Source: Breviolum minutum Mf 1.05b.01
Lineage: Eukaryota > Sar > Dinophyceae > Suessiales > Symbiodiniaceae
Length of the DNA stretch: 64,000 nucleotides
Reading direction: 5' to 3'
Assembly (NCBI GenBank): GCA_000507305.1
Contig: DF241197.1
Span: 1-64,000 of the forward strand
Of this stretch, positions 23,034 through 37,500 are shown one piece after another. How positions within the stretch are numbered: position 1 is the first letter of the stretch; every line of letters begins with the position of its first letter. The translations under genes and the position numbers were made by a program. Below the pieces are notes generated by a model. It was not told the DNA's origin. It was given only the letters and a program-made list of their open reading frames with translations, and did no database searches.

Positions 23034-26000
23034 CTCACTGCATCTGAGCGATCCAAACTACTTTCTTCTGTCTATGCTCACTCCCAAGAGGTATGCAGCG
23101 TGTCGCCGCCAGTCACACATTTACGTACATTTGCATTTGCATACCTCGATACCCCTCGCCGTGACGAATGGCCTCAATGACATCGGGGAATTGAAGCAGC
23201 TTCAGCCTCATGATCTGCAGATAGGCAAACAAACACACAGAGCGTCCTACGTCCCTATTCCTATGTGCCCAAATGTCCGGTCCATGAAACCTTCTCTTGC
23301 GAAGGAACGAAGAGTGCAAAAAATACGGCGCACATGACCCAGTTTATCCCAGATTCCAGTGCAGATCTGTATAGATGTGTCTGGTCTATGGGGCATCTCG
23401 GGCACAGTCTTGCGCATCCTCTCGCTATGCAAAAGAGACGGCAAGACAAAGTGTGGGATACATACACCGAGGTTTGCAGCGCAGCGAAGGCTCAAGGCTC
23501 AACATCTGGGACTTCGGCGCCAGGTCTCTTTCAGCATCGTGCTTGACCTGCTCAAATTTTACAAACCCAAACTATCCCAAACTCATAGTGGAGTTGCAAA
23601 GTTCTTAGAGCACCGTCCCGGCATGGCGTGTCAACACATGACGACTGCGAATACTCGCCTGTAAACTCTGTGAGGGAATGCTGCCAATGTCGACCCCAGC
23701 TTTCCGCTGAATGGACTTAGCCGGTGATGCGCTGCGTTTGCTTCAACTCATAAGTGCGGCTGCCCTACCGCCGTGCTCTGCTATGCTGTGTTCCAAACTC
23801 GAATCCTTGCGTAGGCATAGAACAGGAACACTGCAGAGTTCCCCTGCAGCGCAGATCGTTCTTGCAGGGCAGAATTCTGGGGCACAAATCCGGAACAGAG
23901 ATAGAGAGAACAAAGGCAAAAAGACAAAAAAGACTATGCTGCTACACATCTGCTACCTTCTGCTAATACAATGAACTCAAGCCTTGGCATCAAGCATCCT
24001 GTCCCAGTTGAACACATAGTTGCTTGTCCTGTTCCTCAATAAATTCTGGAAGCTTTGTGACCATGTATGACCAGCAAAATCCAGAGCAAACAAGTCAGGC
24101 CCCTCCAGTCACCATGACCAGTAAAGATGAGACCCGCACTGCTTCATATCGAAGTACCTGACTGCAGCAATCCCAATTTTTTGGGCTGCATCCTTCTGTT
24201 CCTGGAAACTTTTGGCAAACAGCGTGACTGCCAGGCGACAATCCGACGATAGAGACGAAGGCCGACACTGGAAATGCAAGAAGAATACAATTACAATAAA
24301 AGCTGATGAAATCTTATGAATTGGAATGAGAGGAAGTCAGAGCTGACATGGTCGACAACAGTTCCCCCAACCTCTCCTCTTCGCCTGTCAGAAATGCCTC
24401 TCCACCATTCTTCTGTTGCTCCTCCACCCTCTTGTTGATTTCCTGGCAAAGTGTGTGAAATGTTGTTGCTGTGCTCACCGCGTTTTTGTCGTTTGTGCTT
24501 CCTTACACAAAATCGACTAGCGAAGTCGCGGGCTGCAGTGACTTGATCTTGCCAAGTCACGAGCGTAGCTCTCTGCACGGCCTCCCGGTGTGACATATTC
24601 AGTACGTTGAGTACAGTTGGCAAGCACCGACATGGACCCTCTCAAGCGACGTGCAATTGGTTTGGTCGAGCAAATGTTCCTTTTCCCTGGCACCTCATCC
24701 AAAAGGTCTCCAAGCTTAACTGTCTCTCCTGACCTGCAGTCTTAGACATTCGAAAACTGAACCGAACGTCATGTTACAAAGATGGTTGGCGACGTGCAAA
24801 ACGATATTATATGCTACCTTGAGAGGGGTCCGGGCAATCCTTTCCCCAGAAATACTGAACACTTATTCCACCCTGGTCCGCGTAGTATTAAAAACTATTC
24901 TCATGCCCAGTGCCGCAATAAGACAATCTGTGATATCTATGTATGTCTTTGTCAGAAATCCCCCCCGCCAAATCCGCCCGCACCGGTAGGTGCAAAGGGC
25001 GCGTCTTTCCGGAGGCACTAGCAACAGGTCAGCTGTAGCTGTGGGAGGGAAAAATACGTAAACCACTATTTCTAGCACGTAAATCCATCAAGATAAAATG
25101 AATAGGATAAGAAACAGTTCTTACCTTTTTCATGGTTGTTTTTCCATGGTTTTGGACAATCTCAAAACACTGTCAATTATCTACCTGAAATCAAAATTAT
25201 ATTTGGTTTTTCCTTACCACACGCTACTTTTTCGACAAGCGAATGAATTTACCCTTCTGGAGAAAAAACAAATTGCAAAACATAAAGCAGTTCTTTACCA
25301 CATTCATTGACGAGTGTTTTCAATTAGCACATTCATTTACTTTTATTGAAACACTGAGTGTAGAATATAAAACACTTCGTTACCAAAGTCATCAACTTAT
25401 TTTTCGCTAAACACATACATTTACCTTTTTTGGTAAGAAATGAAACAGTCCTTCCTTCGGAAAACGCAGCAGAAAATGCTAAAGCGCAATTCTTTTCAAG
25501 AAGACGTGTTAGAATTGCCATTCATTGAAATTGATCGTAGTAGATGAACCAGCTCTGTACCTAATTCGCATATTATGCAGTTTCTACTTGGGTCATGACC
25601 ATCATGTTTCACTATGCCTAAGCAGCTCTTTGCCCTTCTCACTTTGTCTCAACTGTTTCATCTACCACCTACCTCACTCAATGATGTGAATGAGCGTCAT
25701 CTATGTTGTTTCTCTATACGTCTGGTTTTTCATAAGTTTCAACTCCAGTTTCCAAGACATCATATTCAGCTTAGCCTTGAAAATTCTTGAGAAATGACAT
25801 CTATATCTAAACATAGTTTCATGCATATTCGTTCTTGCTTCTTGCATTTATTTTCTGGCACTTTTCTGATTTACAATGTTTTTTTTTCAGGGGCGTCGGA
25901 TGGGTTTATCCGAACATGCAGCAGCGAGTCTAGCTGCCGAAGAAAAGGTGAAAATGGCCACTCACAAGTAAAGGATGTCATGATGCAAGATCATGCAAGA

Positions 26001-28470
26001 TCGAGGTATGGTTGCAGCACAATAGTACGAGCATCTGTAGGGCTGATGGGAAACCTTTGGTACCAAGGAATCTGTCCGTCACGAAGAAGGTGATGGTATT
26101 TTGCTGGATCCGCGATAAGATTGTCCCAAATAGTGGTCTGATTTATATTGCTTTGACATGCTGAATTTTCCTTTCAATGTTTTAGCGCACCTATCACAAA
26201 TCCATTCACGCTTCAGTCTTGCCAAATAATACTTCTTGAAATAATTTTCGCCGAAGGGCTTAGTACTGTAATATCCATTGTCCTGTTTTCTTCAATCACC
26301 ATTTCTTTTCTTGACAGTCTTACAATCACTTCACGCCGCACTTGTGGAAACTTCATCTTCTTCACTGACTTCTTTCCACAATAAATCAAAATTGTCGTCA
26401 CATATTTCCTGTTTCACTCCACTATTGTCCAAATACGCTGTCATTGTAATTGCAAATATATAAAGTGTTACATCCTTATAGCATTTAACAAAAATGTTGT
26501 GCAAATAAACTTGTGCCCAGTCACATGTCTATGTATTTATGCCTCGCTGAATATACGTACGTGTACCTGACGTATAGAAGAGGAGCAAACTCATGTGAGC
26601 AACGGACTAAACCTATTACATCCGCGAAAAGACGTGGCTGAAATGGTCATCGTTTTTTGTGTGTCCCTCATCGTTCCTGAGGATGTAATGTTTGCAATAA
26701 AATCAGGCGAACATGTGTATCAAGAGTCATCGTTTTTTGTGTCACCCCTATCGTTCCTGAGAGTTTCATGATGGTATCAAGTATCAATGTCCTGGTGTAA
26801 CTGTTCCAAAATGTAGGAGGTTTTGGCGGGCGCTCATGTCAATACAAGCAAGTTGAGTGGCTGAGCCTGGGAAAGCAGGCATAAATAACGAACAACACTG
26901 GTGTCAAGAAGACGGGGACATGGAAGTCATGCAAGTTTCAAAACAAGGTCGAACGAGCTCTTAAACTAAACACGGTGGACCGGGAGAGATCAAAACATGC
27001 GCCGAGTTTCCAGAAAGAAACGCAAGAATAACGAACATGGCTCAGTTGAAAACTTTACGACTAAAACAAACATTTGTAGATATATAGTTGAGACGCGTTG
27101 ACAAATACAAAGTGCTGACACACAATGCGCCTGCGCTGCCTATATAATTCGATTTGCAGTAATTTGTAATGAATTGCTCTTGGGAGCACCAAAGGGGCTC
27201 CTTCCGTTGTCGGTTCTTCGTGCATCCTCTGCCTATGTGCTTCTGGACTCAATTGCAATCTTTATGGACTCAATTGCAATCTACTTGATAGGATACCTCG
27301 CGCGCATGTCTGCCAGTCTGCCATCGCATATCCATACTTGCTCGGATCGTGCAAAACATACGGACAGGCGCAGAACATCTGCCGACATCACGGGGGGCTT
27401 GGGACATTAGATGAAATGTGCCATCTAAACTAAATGCCTAGGAAATATCCTCGTGAATCGTGAATGTGATGAACTGAACATGACAAGATCCGACAATCGC
27501 AAGTTTGAAAAATATTTGATCGCGTGCTGAGAAGACCTCAAAATGATTCAAAATGCACATCATGCATCATAATGCACGTAAATGAATGTCCTTGTTTTGA
27601 ACTTCTTCTTGTCCTCAGACTGCACAACGCCAAATCCTTGCGGCTTCACGAGTTCTTTCATTCGGCGAGCAACTTCCAATGTCTAGAGTGAAGAAGCTGC
27701 CAGCTGCAGGCGAGACGCCCATGTGATCACAGCGCGTCAAAGGCGGCCTGTGCCAGCCAGCCTATAGCTGAGGAAGGAGAAGGTTCTTTAAAAAAAAAAT
27801 GCTTGAAAAAAGTCGGGAAACAAGACAGTTCACTCCAGGGAAAACGTAATCACTAGAGTTACAGTAATCATCCAAAACAAATGCAGCTGTTCAAATTGAC
27901 ATACAGAAATTGAAGACTGCACTGGATTCCATTTTGATGTATAAATCGAAAATGTATAAAGGCTGGTGTCAACACATGACAACCACTCATGATATTTCTA
28001 TACACTCCTCTGAAACTGCACCCTCCTTCCAGCTTATATTTCAAATGCTTCCAGCGAATTGGTCCAAGGACCCCGTGGTTGGGCCGGCGAAGGAGGATGT
28101 CCATACATTTTCTTTGTATATCTTTGTAATTCTTTTTGAGAGTGTCCGTTCCACCCAAATCCACATGGAGAGGCTTCAAGGCCGGGTCGGGTGCGACCGA
28201 TGGCAACTTGTACCTTACGTTATCATTCTTTTTCACTATTTTTCACTTCGCATCTTTTCTAATGTACCTGTACATGGACCAAAGGGTCCATGTAGATGAC
28301 TATTACGATATATATTGAGCTTGATTTATCTTGATTTCAGAACGGCAAGCAATTGATGCCAATCTCAAAGGCTCATGTATAGTCAGCGCATCTGAGCATT
28401 GAGTTTTCTCTTCAGAGTTTGTTTTGGTTCCAACGCACTGTTCATGCAGCTGGGCAAACACCCAAAAAAG

Positions 28471-28535
<65 letters not shown>

Positions 28536-31500
28536 CGATCGATAGATAGATAGATAGCTAGATAGCTAGATAGATAGATAGCTAGCTAGCTAGGTAGATA
28601 GGTAGATAGATAGATAGATAGATCGATCGATCGATCGATCAATGGATCAATAGATTTCTAAAAATATCATATGTATATATTTTACAACTATCATATAATT
28701 TAAATTTACAACAACATATATGATACGTTTATATAATAAATATGCATTGTGGTGCTGGCGGCTTTGTTGTATGTTTTGTCATTGTCGCCATCGCTATCAC
28801 CGTCGTTGTGGTTGTGGTCACGGGTTTACAGATTTGATCAGTAGTTTCCCTCTTGGACTTTCGCGGGCCCTGGCTTCACCGACCCCCAAACTCAGCCTGC
28901 TTGGCAGCATCAAAGATCATGTGAAAATGCTGCTCCTCACCCGAGGCAGGGAAAATGATCACGCATGACAGAACACTTTACATACTCAACAAACTTGACA
29001 AAACGAGGTCATCTACTGTTATTATTGTTCCTGTAGGGTGGACATAACATAGATGGAAGAATAAGTGAAAAAAACTATTTAAAAGAAAATAATACACTAA
29101 ATGTACATCTATCATTAGTATACATTGACAAAAATTGAATATTGGATGATACCGACAAAAGAAGCCGTCCTGCCCCAGGTCGGTAACATAGATGACCCTT
29201 GGGGATTGGATGATGTGGCTGAAATATGCTGAAATTGACTGGACCCCACTTCGATTCTGTCGAGGCCACTGCCAGTCTGCTCTCATCACGAAAAGGCGAT
29301 GGTAGATCGCTGCCAGGTCTGTTGAGTCCTGAGTCGCAGATGTGCTGCGAAACAATGCATTTCTGAGTCCGTCGGAAACTCGCTGCAATGCTCACGTATC
29401 CAAAGCCACCATCTGACTTGACTGCCTGCACCAGGAATCACACCAGAAAGCGTGCTACAACTCAAAAACCTGCAGTAAAGCAGAGCAACAAAAACGACAG
29501 CAACCAAATATGCCGACATCCACTGACATCAGAATTTCGAACAGGGGTGAACAGCCGCTTATTCTGCTTGTTGCAAAACAAGTGTGAAGATCTGTGAAGT
29601 GATTTGAAGTGCGTCCAAGGCAAAGTGCTTGTCGTTCAAACCCTGCTCCGGCCATCAGTGGGATCGTTGCAACATTCGGAGTGAAAATGCACATAGCCTG
29701 CAACCAAAGACTTGTAAAGAATTGGCTGCATCACGGTTTGGCAAAACTAGCTCACACTACCTCCAACTCACTAAGCCTAAGCAGCCCACGCCCTCACTTT
29801 CTTGGCAAATCTTTCGAGCCTAGCATGCAATGATTTGTTTGAACTAATTCAGGGTGCGAAAAGCCATGAGATATATTGAGGCCATGCAGGCCTTTCTCCA
29901 GGACTTATTTAGATAACTACGTGCTGCCAGCCGTCATGTCATTCATGTCATTCGTACCAAGACGGTTGACAAACGATGCTATCTGGGGCCAGACCTTCAG
30001 TTCGTCAACCAAGGGTGGGATCATGGAGTTGTAGAATGACTCTCCACGCTCCTCAGCAACTGGCTGAAATTAAGAATTCTTCAATCTTGGAAGCACAATG
30101 AAGTACGTCAGTCCTCAATGGAAATATTCAGCCGTTGGTAGATCCTGCTCGGGGCCATTGGCATTGCCATACAATTGGGGTGCTGCAAAGGGAAGCCAGT
30201 ATCTGGTTTCTTTTGTCGGGCCATCGCATCAAAACGACACAGGAAGCCATGCATTTCCAGGGTTTTGGCCTTTGGGATCCTTTTGACTGTTTGAGGCACT
30301 GCCTGTTGAAAGACATCCTGCTGACGTCGCAAATCTTCTGCCACGCAGAGCGTGCCTTAAAGCAACTCAGGTGCAAAACAGTTTGACTCTTGGACCATTT
30401 CATACCGTTTTCCCTTTCCCATCCCTTCCCTTTACGTGTCTTGACACCCGGCAGAGAATCACAAATGACAGACCTCATGATGCTTGCAGTGCATTCCCAT
30501 TGCTGCGACACATCCAGAAGAAGCTGCCTTTCTTCAAACTACTCAGCGGACAAAAGAGAATGCTAGACTCTAGGTGGCAAGAAGACTGACGCGGAGTGCA
30601 GAACCCGAATGCATGCTAGGACAAACATGGCAGCCAATTCTAGGGGAGCATTCTTGACAGCAGCGGGTGCGAAGATTTGCCCAGAAGTTTGCAGTGTGAT
30701 TTGGGCACTCACCTTCACACAAACGACTGCTCCCTCCCCTGCCCTCTGGTCAGGGGATCCATGAGGATCCTGCAAATTCGCCGCCAGCTTGCAGATCCAC
30801 AACTGCGAGCTGCGCACGAGTCTTAAAATCCTCAGTGGCATTGGAAGTTCACACTGAGATATCTCACCCAACAAATCCCACCAAAGCAGTCAAGCCAAGA
30901 ACAGAGAATCAAAGAACCAGAGAGAGAGAAAGAAAGAAACGGAGAAGAAAAACAACTTCATATAATGTGTCCCTGTCCCCGAGCATCACGCCGCATCTTC
31001 ATCAAACCTTTTCTTTGATGCCTGCCAGATGCTGCTAAAAAGTACTTCTGCCATGCCCGGCATATTTCCAAGCTACCAGGCTCGGCTAAGGTTTGCACCT
31101 GTGAACCAGCCTTTTGAAATTTAGCGTGTATTTGTGTACGTGACGTGGTGCTGTGCTTGTGGCTACCCTTGCTGCATTATCCTTTCTGGGGAAGTCACGA
31201 CTCAAACATAACGCATAAGAACATGGCCCGCCGGGCCGGGCCAACAAACGCAGACACAAGTAACTATGTGAAAACACATCAACATAAACACACCAGCGGT
31301 GCCAACCTTATTGGAATTGGGATTGGTTGTCAAGCTGCCAAGCTGAAAGCGGGCAGCGGGCAAAAGAAAAACATCTTAGAACAGATTTTCATGAAACGCA
31401 ACAACAGTGACCAAATGTTGAAGACCATTAACATAAATGCATTTAAACTTTGCGCATGCAGCGCAAGCAGGTCCCGCAAGGCATCCAAAGCCAAACATGA

Positions 31501-34500
31501 AGGTTTTTGACTTGTTGGATGTGATTTGAAACGGCTCATCACAGCTGCGTCACATGAAATAAGCGTAGGTGGTATCCCCAACAGCAAGGAGGTTTGCATT
31601 TTTTAAGTGGACATTAATTACCATGTTTTCTTTGCCCTTGCTGTATTGATTTTCAATGCAACCTGAAGCAAGCGTTGTGGCAAAGTACAAAAGTATACTT
31701 TCAAAGTACAAAAGTGCACTTTCGAAGTACAAATGTATACGTTCAAGGTACAAAAATATAATGTTCGATTTACAAAAGCATACTTTCAAAGTACAAAAGT
31801 ATACTTTCAAAGTACACATGTTTATTTTCAAAGCAAAAAGCTTACTTTCAAACTACAAAAGTATACTGGCAAAGTACAAAAGTATACTTTCGAAGTACAA
31901 AAGTATACTTTCAAAGTACAAAAATATACTTTCCGAGTACAATAGCATACATTCGAAGTACACAACTATACTTTCAAAGTACAAAAGTTTACTTTCAATT
32001 TACAAAGTATCCTTTCAAAGCACAAAGTAACTTTCGGCACATTGGGGACGGAATCTCCGGAACCTGGAACCTTCTTAGTACCTCGGGTTTCCGGAACTGG
32101 TTCCCCGAACCCGTTCCGTCCAAACCTCGGGAACAGAACCCAACCGTCGGAACCTATCGAGCACCGAAACCTTCGAAACCTCGGGCACACAACCTGAACC
32201 CGGAACCTTGGCGTCCAGAACTTGGTTTCTTGGAGCCGCAAGACCTGTCGGAACCCATCGAAGCCCGGACCCGGTTCCCAGAACTGCTTCCCCGGAACCG
32301 GAAAACCTGTCACCCAGAACGGATTCCCAGAACTGGTTCCCGGAACCAGTTCCCGGAACCGGTTCCCGGAACCCGGTTCCTTCCCGGAACCGCCCCAGCT
32401 CGCCCAGAACACACCGAAATCTATATTGTGCAAAGACCCCATAGCATTCTGCTGTTGGGGATAAACACACGAAAATATATTTTCAAACAAGCATACTATA
32501 ATCTGCAAATTTCAAGGTGATCGATATACTTTTTGATTTTTTTTCAAACATGCATTGCAAAAGAAGGATTTAATATGCGTACAACCAACACGCAACAAAA
32601 CATATAATGTTCAAACTGTAAACGGCACATGGCCATTTCTCTTCACCAACTGCTGTCTCACAAAACCAAAAATATATTCACCAGCGAAAACAACAATGTT
32701 GCAAAAGATTGCAGCAATTCAAAATATATAGACTGTGACAAAGAAAAAAACAGAAGTATGCAAAATATCAATGAAGCAGATCAAACATGCACGCAACCCG
32801 TACATACCAAAACAAATACAGCACGTATCGAACAGTACAAACCCAATGAGCGGTAAGCAATCTTACGAAATTGATACGGTAAGACCAAATGCAACAGGGG
32901 ATATTCCTGCAAATACTGAAGTGTGCATTTCAATAAAGGAATACCGTTTCACTGTGGATATCTTTGGAAGATGAAAGTGACATAAAGCATTGCGGAGGGA
33001 GAGAACAAAGTCAGAATTGGCTGGAAAAGTTTGCCGTTTTTATCCCTGCGCAAGCCTTGTAGAACTCTTGCAAATCGTGCACCTCAGGGAGCTGATCCTC
33101 CGCGATTTGATCGCTTTGATCGGTGGACTTGGGTAGCACGGTGCATAGCACCTGTCCTGGAAGTTGGGGTATGCCTCTTTCATGTACTCGATCAGCATGC
33201 CAAACTGTGTGCCCCAGTCACCGACGTGATTTAGGCCTAGGCTACACCAATCCAGGCAGTGCATGCGATTGGCAGACTTTTCTCAAGGGCTGACTAACTA
33301 TTCCAAATTTATGGATCACAGGATGGCAAGCATTGCATCTCACATTTGGATACATTTGGGATGTGCATGCCCTTTCCAATTCTTGAAGTCAACGACCAAT
33401 ACTTTTCACGGCATTTCACGGCACTGGCATGTTGTGAAACCGAACAGTCGTGTGAAAAAAAGTTGTCGACTTTCTGGGGCCGATTTCCACATCAGCTTGG
33501 CGCTTCAGGTATGTATCTAATGACATCTATTAGCGGATACCGACCAACTACCAAGCCAAACTTTGTTAGCTGCAGGCGCTTGTCATTAATAAATCGCTTT
33601 TTAATTAGTACATGACGTGAATGATGCGGTGTGTCCTTTGTTCATCTTTGTTCCTGTTTGGCCCCTCTTGATGCCCTACTGGTCCAACCAAGATCATGAT
33701 TTGCAGGGTAACCAAACAAATTCCAAGAACTCACTGCCCCATATGATTCCGCATAATTCTCCTTTATTAAGGGCAGGGCCATGCACTTCATGGCCGCAGA
33801 ACTCAAGCACACGGCGAATGGACTCACCAATGATGGTAGACCTCCAGATCGAGGAACATGCAAGCTTTCATCTATGATATTGATATATAAATATATTGAT
33901 GATTATTGATGGTTGATAGTCATTCATTGGCTTCTCTTACAGCACACGGCCTGAGATGACCAACATGCATTTCCTTTGCAATGTTTGGTGATGAGTAGTC
34001 CACCACTACCTAAGCCGCAGAGTGACAAAACCCCTCACACACCCTCACACCGTTTCTAATTTTCTCTTCGCAGTTCTTTGATCTTTGTGTACTTCTTTCC
34101 CTTTATCTTTGTGTGCAATGCTCTGAAATTCCCATGCTTGGGCTACTGCTCTCTTGCGTGGAAGATCCAAGTAAGAAATATCGCCCTTGAGAAGACACTC
34201 ACCGACCTGGCAGCTCGGAGCCGGAGCACCGAGGATTGAAAACGCAGAGCTCAGAGCCAAGAGGCACTGCCCAGAGTCTCTCCTCCTTTCTCAGCTGGCC
34301 TTGCTTCTCAGCCATTCCGGACTAATGAACACCTGAGCCCAGAAAAGGCATAAGGACAAGCAAAATGAAAATGACTGGTCAACATCGTGCGAAGATTAGA
34401 ATTTAGCACAGATTCACAACATGCACGCTGCAGTGCTGCATAAAGTACATTCATGGCATCTAAATTCCGAAGGATGGTTGTCAGAAGGTCTCAGTTAGCG

Positions 34501-37500
34501 TTGCAAATGCTACTGAGGAGAGTTCCGTCACAAATCCTTGAGGCGCAACAGAGATCTTCCCGATAAGTGCGCTTGCTGGCAAAGCGTTCCTGCAAAATCG
34601 GCTAAACAAAAGCTATCCGCTATCCAAACCGAATGAGATACGCAGCTTATGCAATGCATGCAGCGTACAGATGCGTACAGCACATAGTGTGAAAATGTGT
34701 GAAATGTTGCTTGAAGAATGCTTCTCATAGCGTTTCAATTCGCTTCAGCATTTCGAGCCTAATGGCTTCACCAACCTGCAAAGGGCTATCAAAGCCCAAG
34801 CCTGGACCAAAAGCTGACAGAGTTGACTCGAGTTGACTGAGTCGTAGTATCTCGTGCATTCTCGTACTATCTCTCTCTCTCTCTCTCTCTCTGCATTGGT
34901 GCTGTCATTTCTGTTCTTACTCATCTTACATTTCTGTCTATCTTTGTCTTACCTGCTCCATGCTCCTTGAAAATCATCATCGCATTGTTGCACTGGTAGT
35001 CGCCTCAGTCGGCCACAGACCACCGCTCTAAGAAAGAATGAACAAATGATTTACCATTTAACATGATTAACATGTATCCATACACATGAAAATATATGAT
35101 ATATCATATATATATATGTGGTAGCCCCCCCCCCCAGGGCCTACCTCGGGAGGGGGGGAATGTATCACTACCAAGTGTGGCGTTGAATGCATTAAAAGAC
35201 ATGCTCAGAAAACACTGTAAATTTCTGTGTTTTATGCACACCCTATTGGTTTTGTTTTGATGATTGCTAGTCTTGAAAAAAATAAAGTAGAAAGAACATC
35301 AAAAACGGAATCCGTTTTTATTTTGAGCTTTGTTCACTTCAAAATTGCATAACCTCTGCAGGTTTTGTGACCTATACCTCTCCAAAACCTGCATGAGAAG
35401 CAAAACATGCACTATTTTGACTAGACACACCAAACCTGCATATACTCAAAAAAAATCAACATTTTGATGCCAAAAGTGCACAAAACCTGCATATGCTCAA
35501 AACAATCAAAAGTTTTGATAGTGAAAAGTCACCAAACCTGCATATACTCAAAAAATCAAAAATCTCAGACTCTATGTGGGACTGACTGGCATAGATGAAT
35601 TGGTTTTTGATTTTTTGAGTATATGCAGGTTTTGTGCACTTTCGGCATCAAAATGTTGATCTCTTTTGAGTATATGCAGCTTCTGAGCTTTTCCCGATCA
35701 AAATGCTTTGTTTTTTTGAGTATATGCNCAACATTATCAATGATTGTTGATACGTTCAAAAGAGGAATTAAACATAAAGAATTGCTTGCCCGCCATTGCA
35801 AAGCACATTGTAGAGACCCAAACATTACATTGAAAACAATTATGTAAGAAAAACATTAGATATGTAACTGTATCACCTCACCAAATCACTTATGCAAACT
35901 TTCCTCTGAAAGCAACTTTTTATCTTAAAAGGTAGGCCCTGGGGGGGGCTAGCATATATGTATATATATATATGAAAAACAAATAACTATATAACCTACT
36001 AGAACCTAGTATTATACAAACATATCGCTATAGAATACTGTAGATGTGGTCGATATAGTCACATTTATATTTATACAGATACGTAGTATTATATGCAGCA
36101 CTGTATGCATCTAGTGACGTATCCTTGTGTGTACAAAAAGTGTGTACCATCCATCTGAGGTCAGGGCCATACTTTGGGTTGCCTTTCGTGACCAAGACCT
36201 TTGATTAGATGGGCAACAAACATAATTACTCTACCCATCTGCCCACGCTCGCACGTCGCCAGTGACTCAGGTTGAACCCTTTTACTCTTCGGTGCTGCGG
36301 TTCATACATTACACTGCGTCCTCCTAGATACAAATCACACAGTATGTCAAACCAGGATCAAACGAGCATTACAACATCCGTGCACTTGGCTTCGCACATC
36401 TTGCTGCAGTGATGGGAATGCATCCTTCAATGCTTGGGCGAAAAGGACCTTCACCTGATCACTTGATTCACTTAAAATTAAAAGCAGAACACACAGCAAT
36501 CGCAGGTGCAAACGGGATAAATGATGATCAAAGGAACAAAATTACAAATTTCTGAAGCTCAGATTACTTCATCTGTGCCACGCTGCCTGACCCTGAACAG
36601 AAGTGAGCGACGCCATATTCTGCCACACTGCTGCCTGGATCGCCACACAAGATCACACAACAAAGAATCTGTTTGGACCAGGCAAGTTATTGGTACTGGA
36701 TGGTAATGGGGCATCTAAAACTAAAATGCACTTCAGAGTCCCCCCCCTGAACTTTGAGGGCCGCGCAACCAGCAACGAGAAGCTTCACTGCAGCAGCCGG
36801 CCACTCTGCAAGTGCTTGCAATAATTGCTTGCTCCAGCTTGCCCTAAGGTGTCAGTACTTGCTTCTCTTGCACACTTCGGATCTCAGTGCCGCTTTGCAA
36901 ACTAAAGAATCAGGAAGTCCTGCAACATATCATGTAAGCAAAAATTTGAGGGCATCTGCCTGTGCCCTGTGCTTGGTTTATGTGAGTCAAAGATTTTGCC
37001 TCGGGCAAAATTTGCGTTGGTAGCATTCGGTGGCACCATGATGCATAGTATTAGAATTAACGAGTCATTGCAAGGACTGCGCGATTTGATCAAATCATGG
37101 CAAGTGCATGCAAGTGCCATTCACCAGCCGACGATTTTGAGGCCCAACGCACAGCATCAGTCATGCATTGTGAAAGGCTGACAGCAGCTGACTTGCGTCA
37201 GTTGCACTGGTCAGTTCTGCCAGCAAAACCTGCTGCTATTTTGCAGCCAGGATATGCGAGGAGATGGGTGAAACACCTTGAGCTTATCATACCCACCCGA
37301 AACAAACAGAGGCACCAAAACGCATGAGAGCACGATCTCAATTGCATGAATACAGAAAAAATCAAGTATCAAATGCCTGAAATGCAAAAGCGAGGCTAGC
37401 CAAGGTAAAGCTTGTAACCTGTCATCTCAGAATTCAGATTTGTCAGTCGGTCGCGAACCTCCGCATCAGGGCCATCATTCAGCTCTCGCTTTAATAAAGC

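Noticed and set aside
28978..29431. Two overlapping minus-strand frames of 118 and 136 codons considered as whole genes
   Set aside because: Only short parts of each ([30 protein letters not shown]) are coding; the rest is intron between ArgRS micro-exons.
32208..32520. Pro/Gly/Asn-rich frames around 32.0-32.5 kb on both strands
   Set aside because: Products of the GGAACC/GGTTCC array; open in several frames on both strands because the unit is palindromic.
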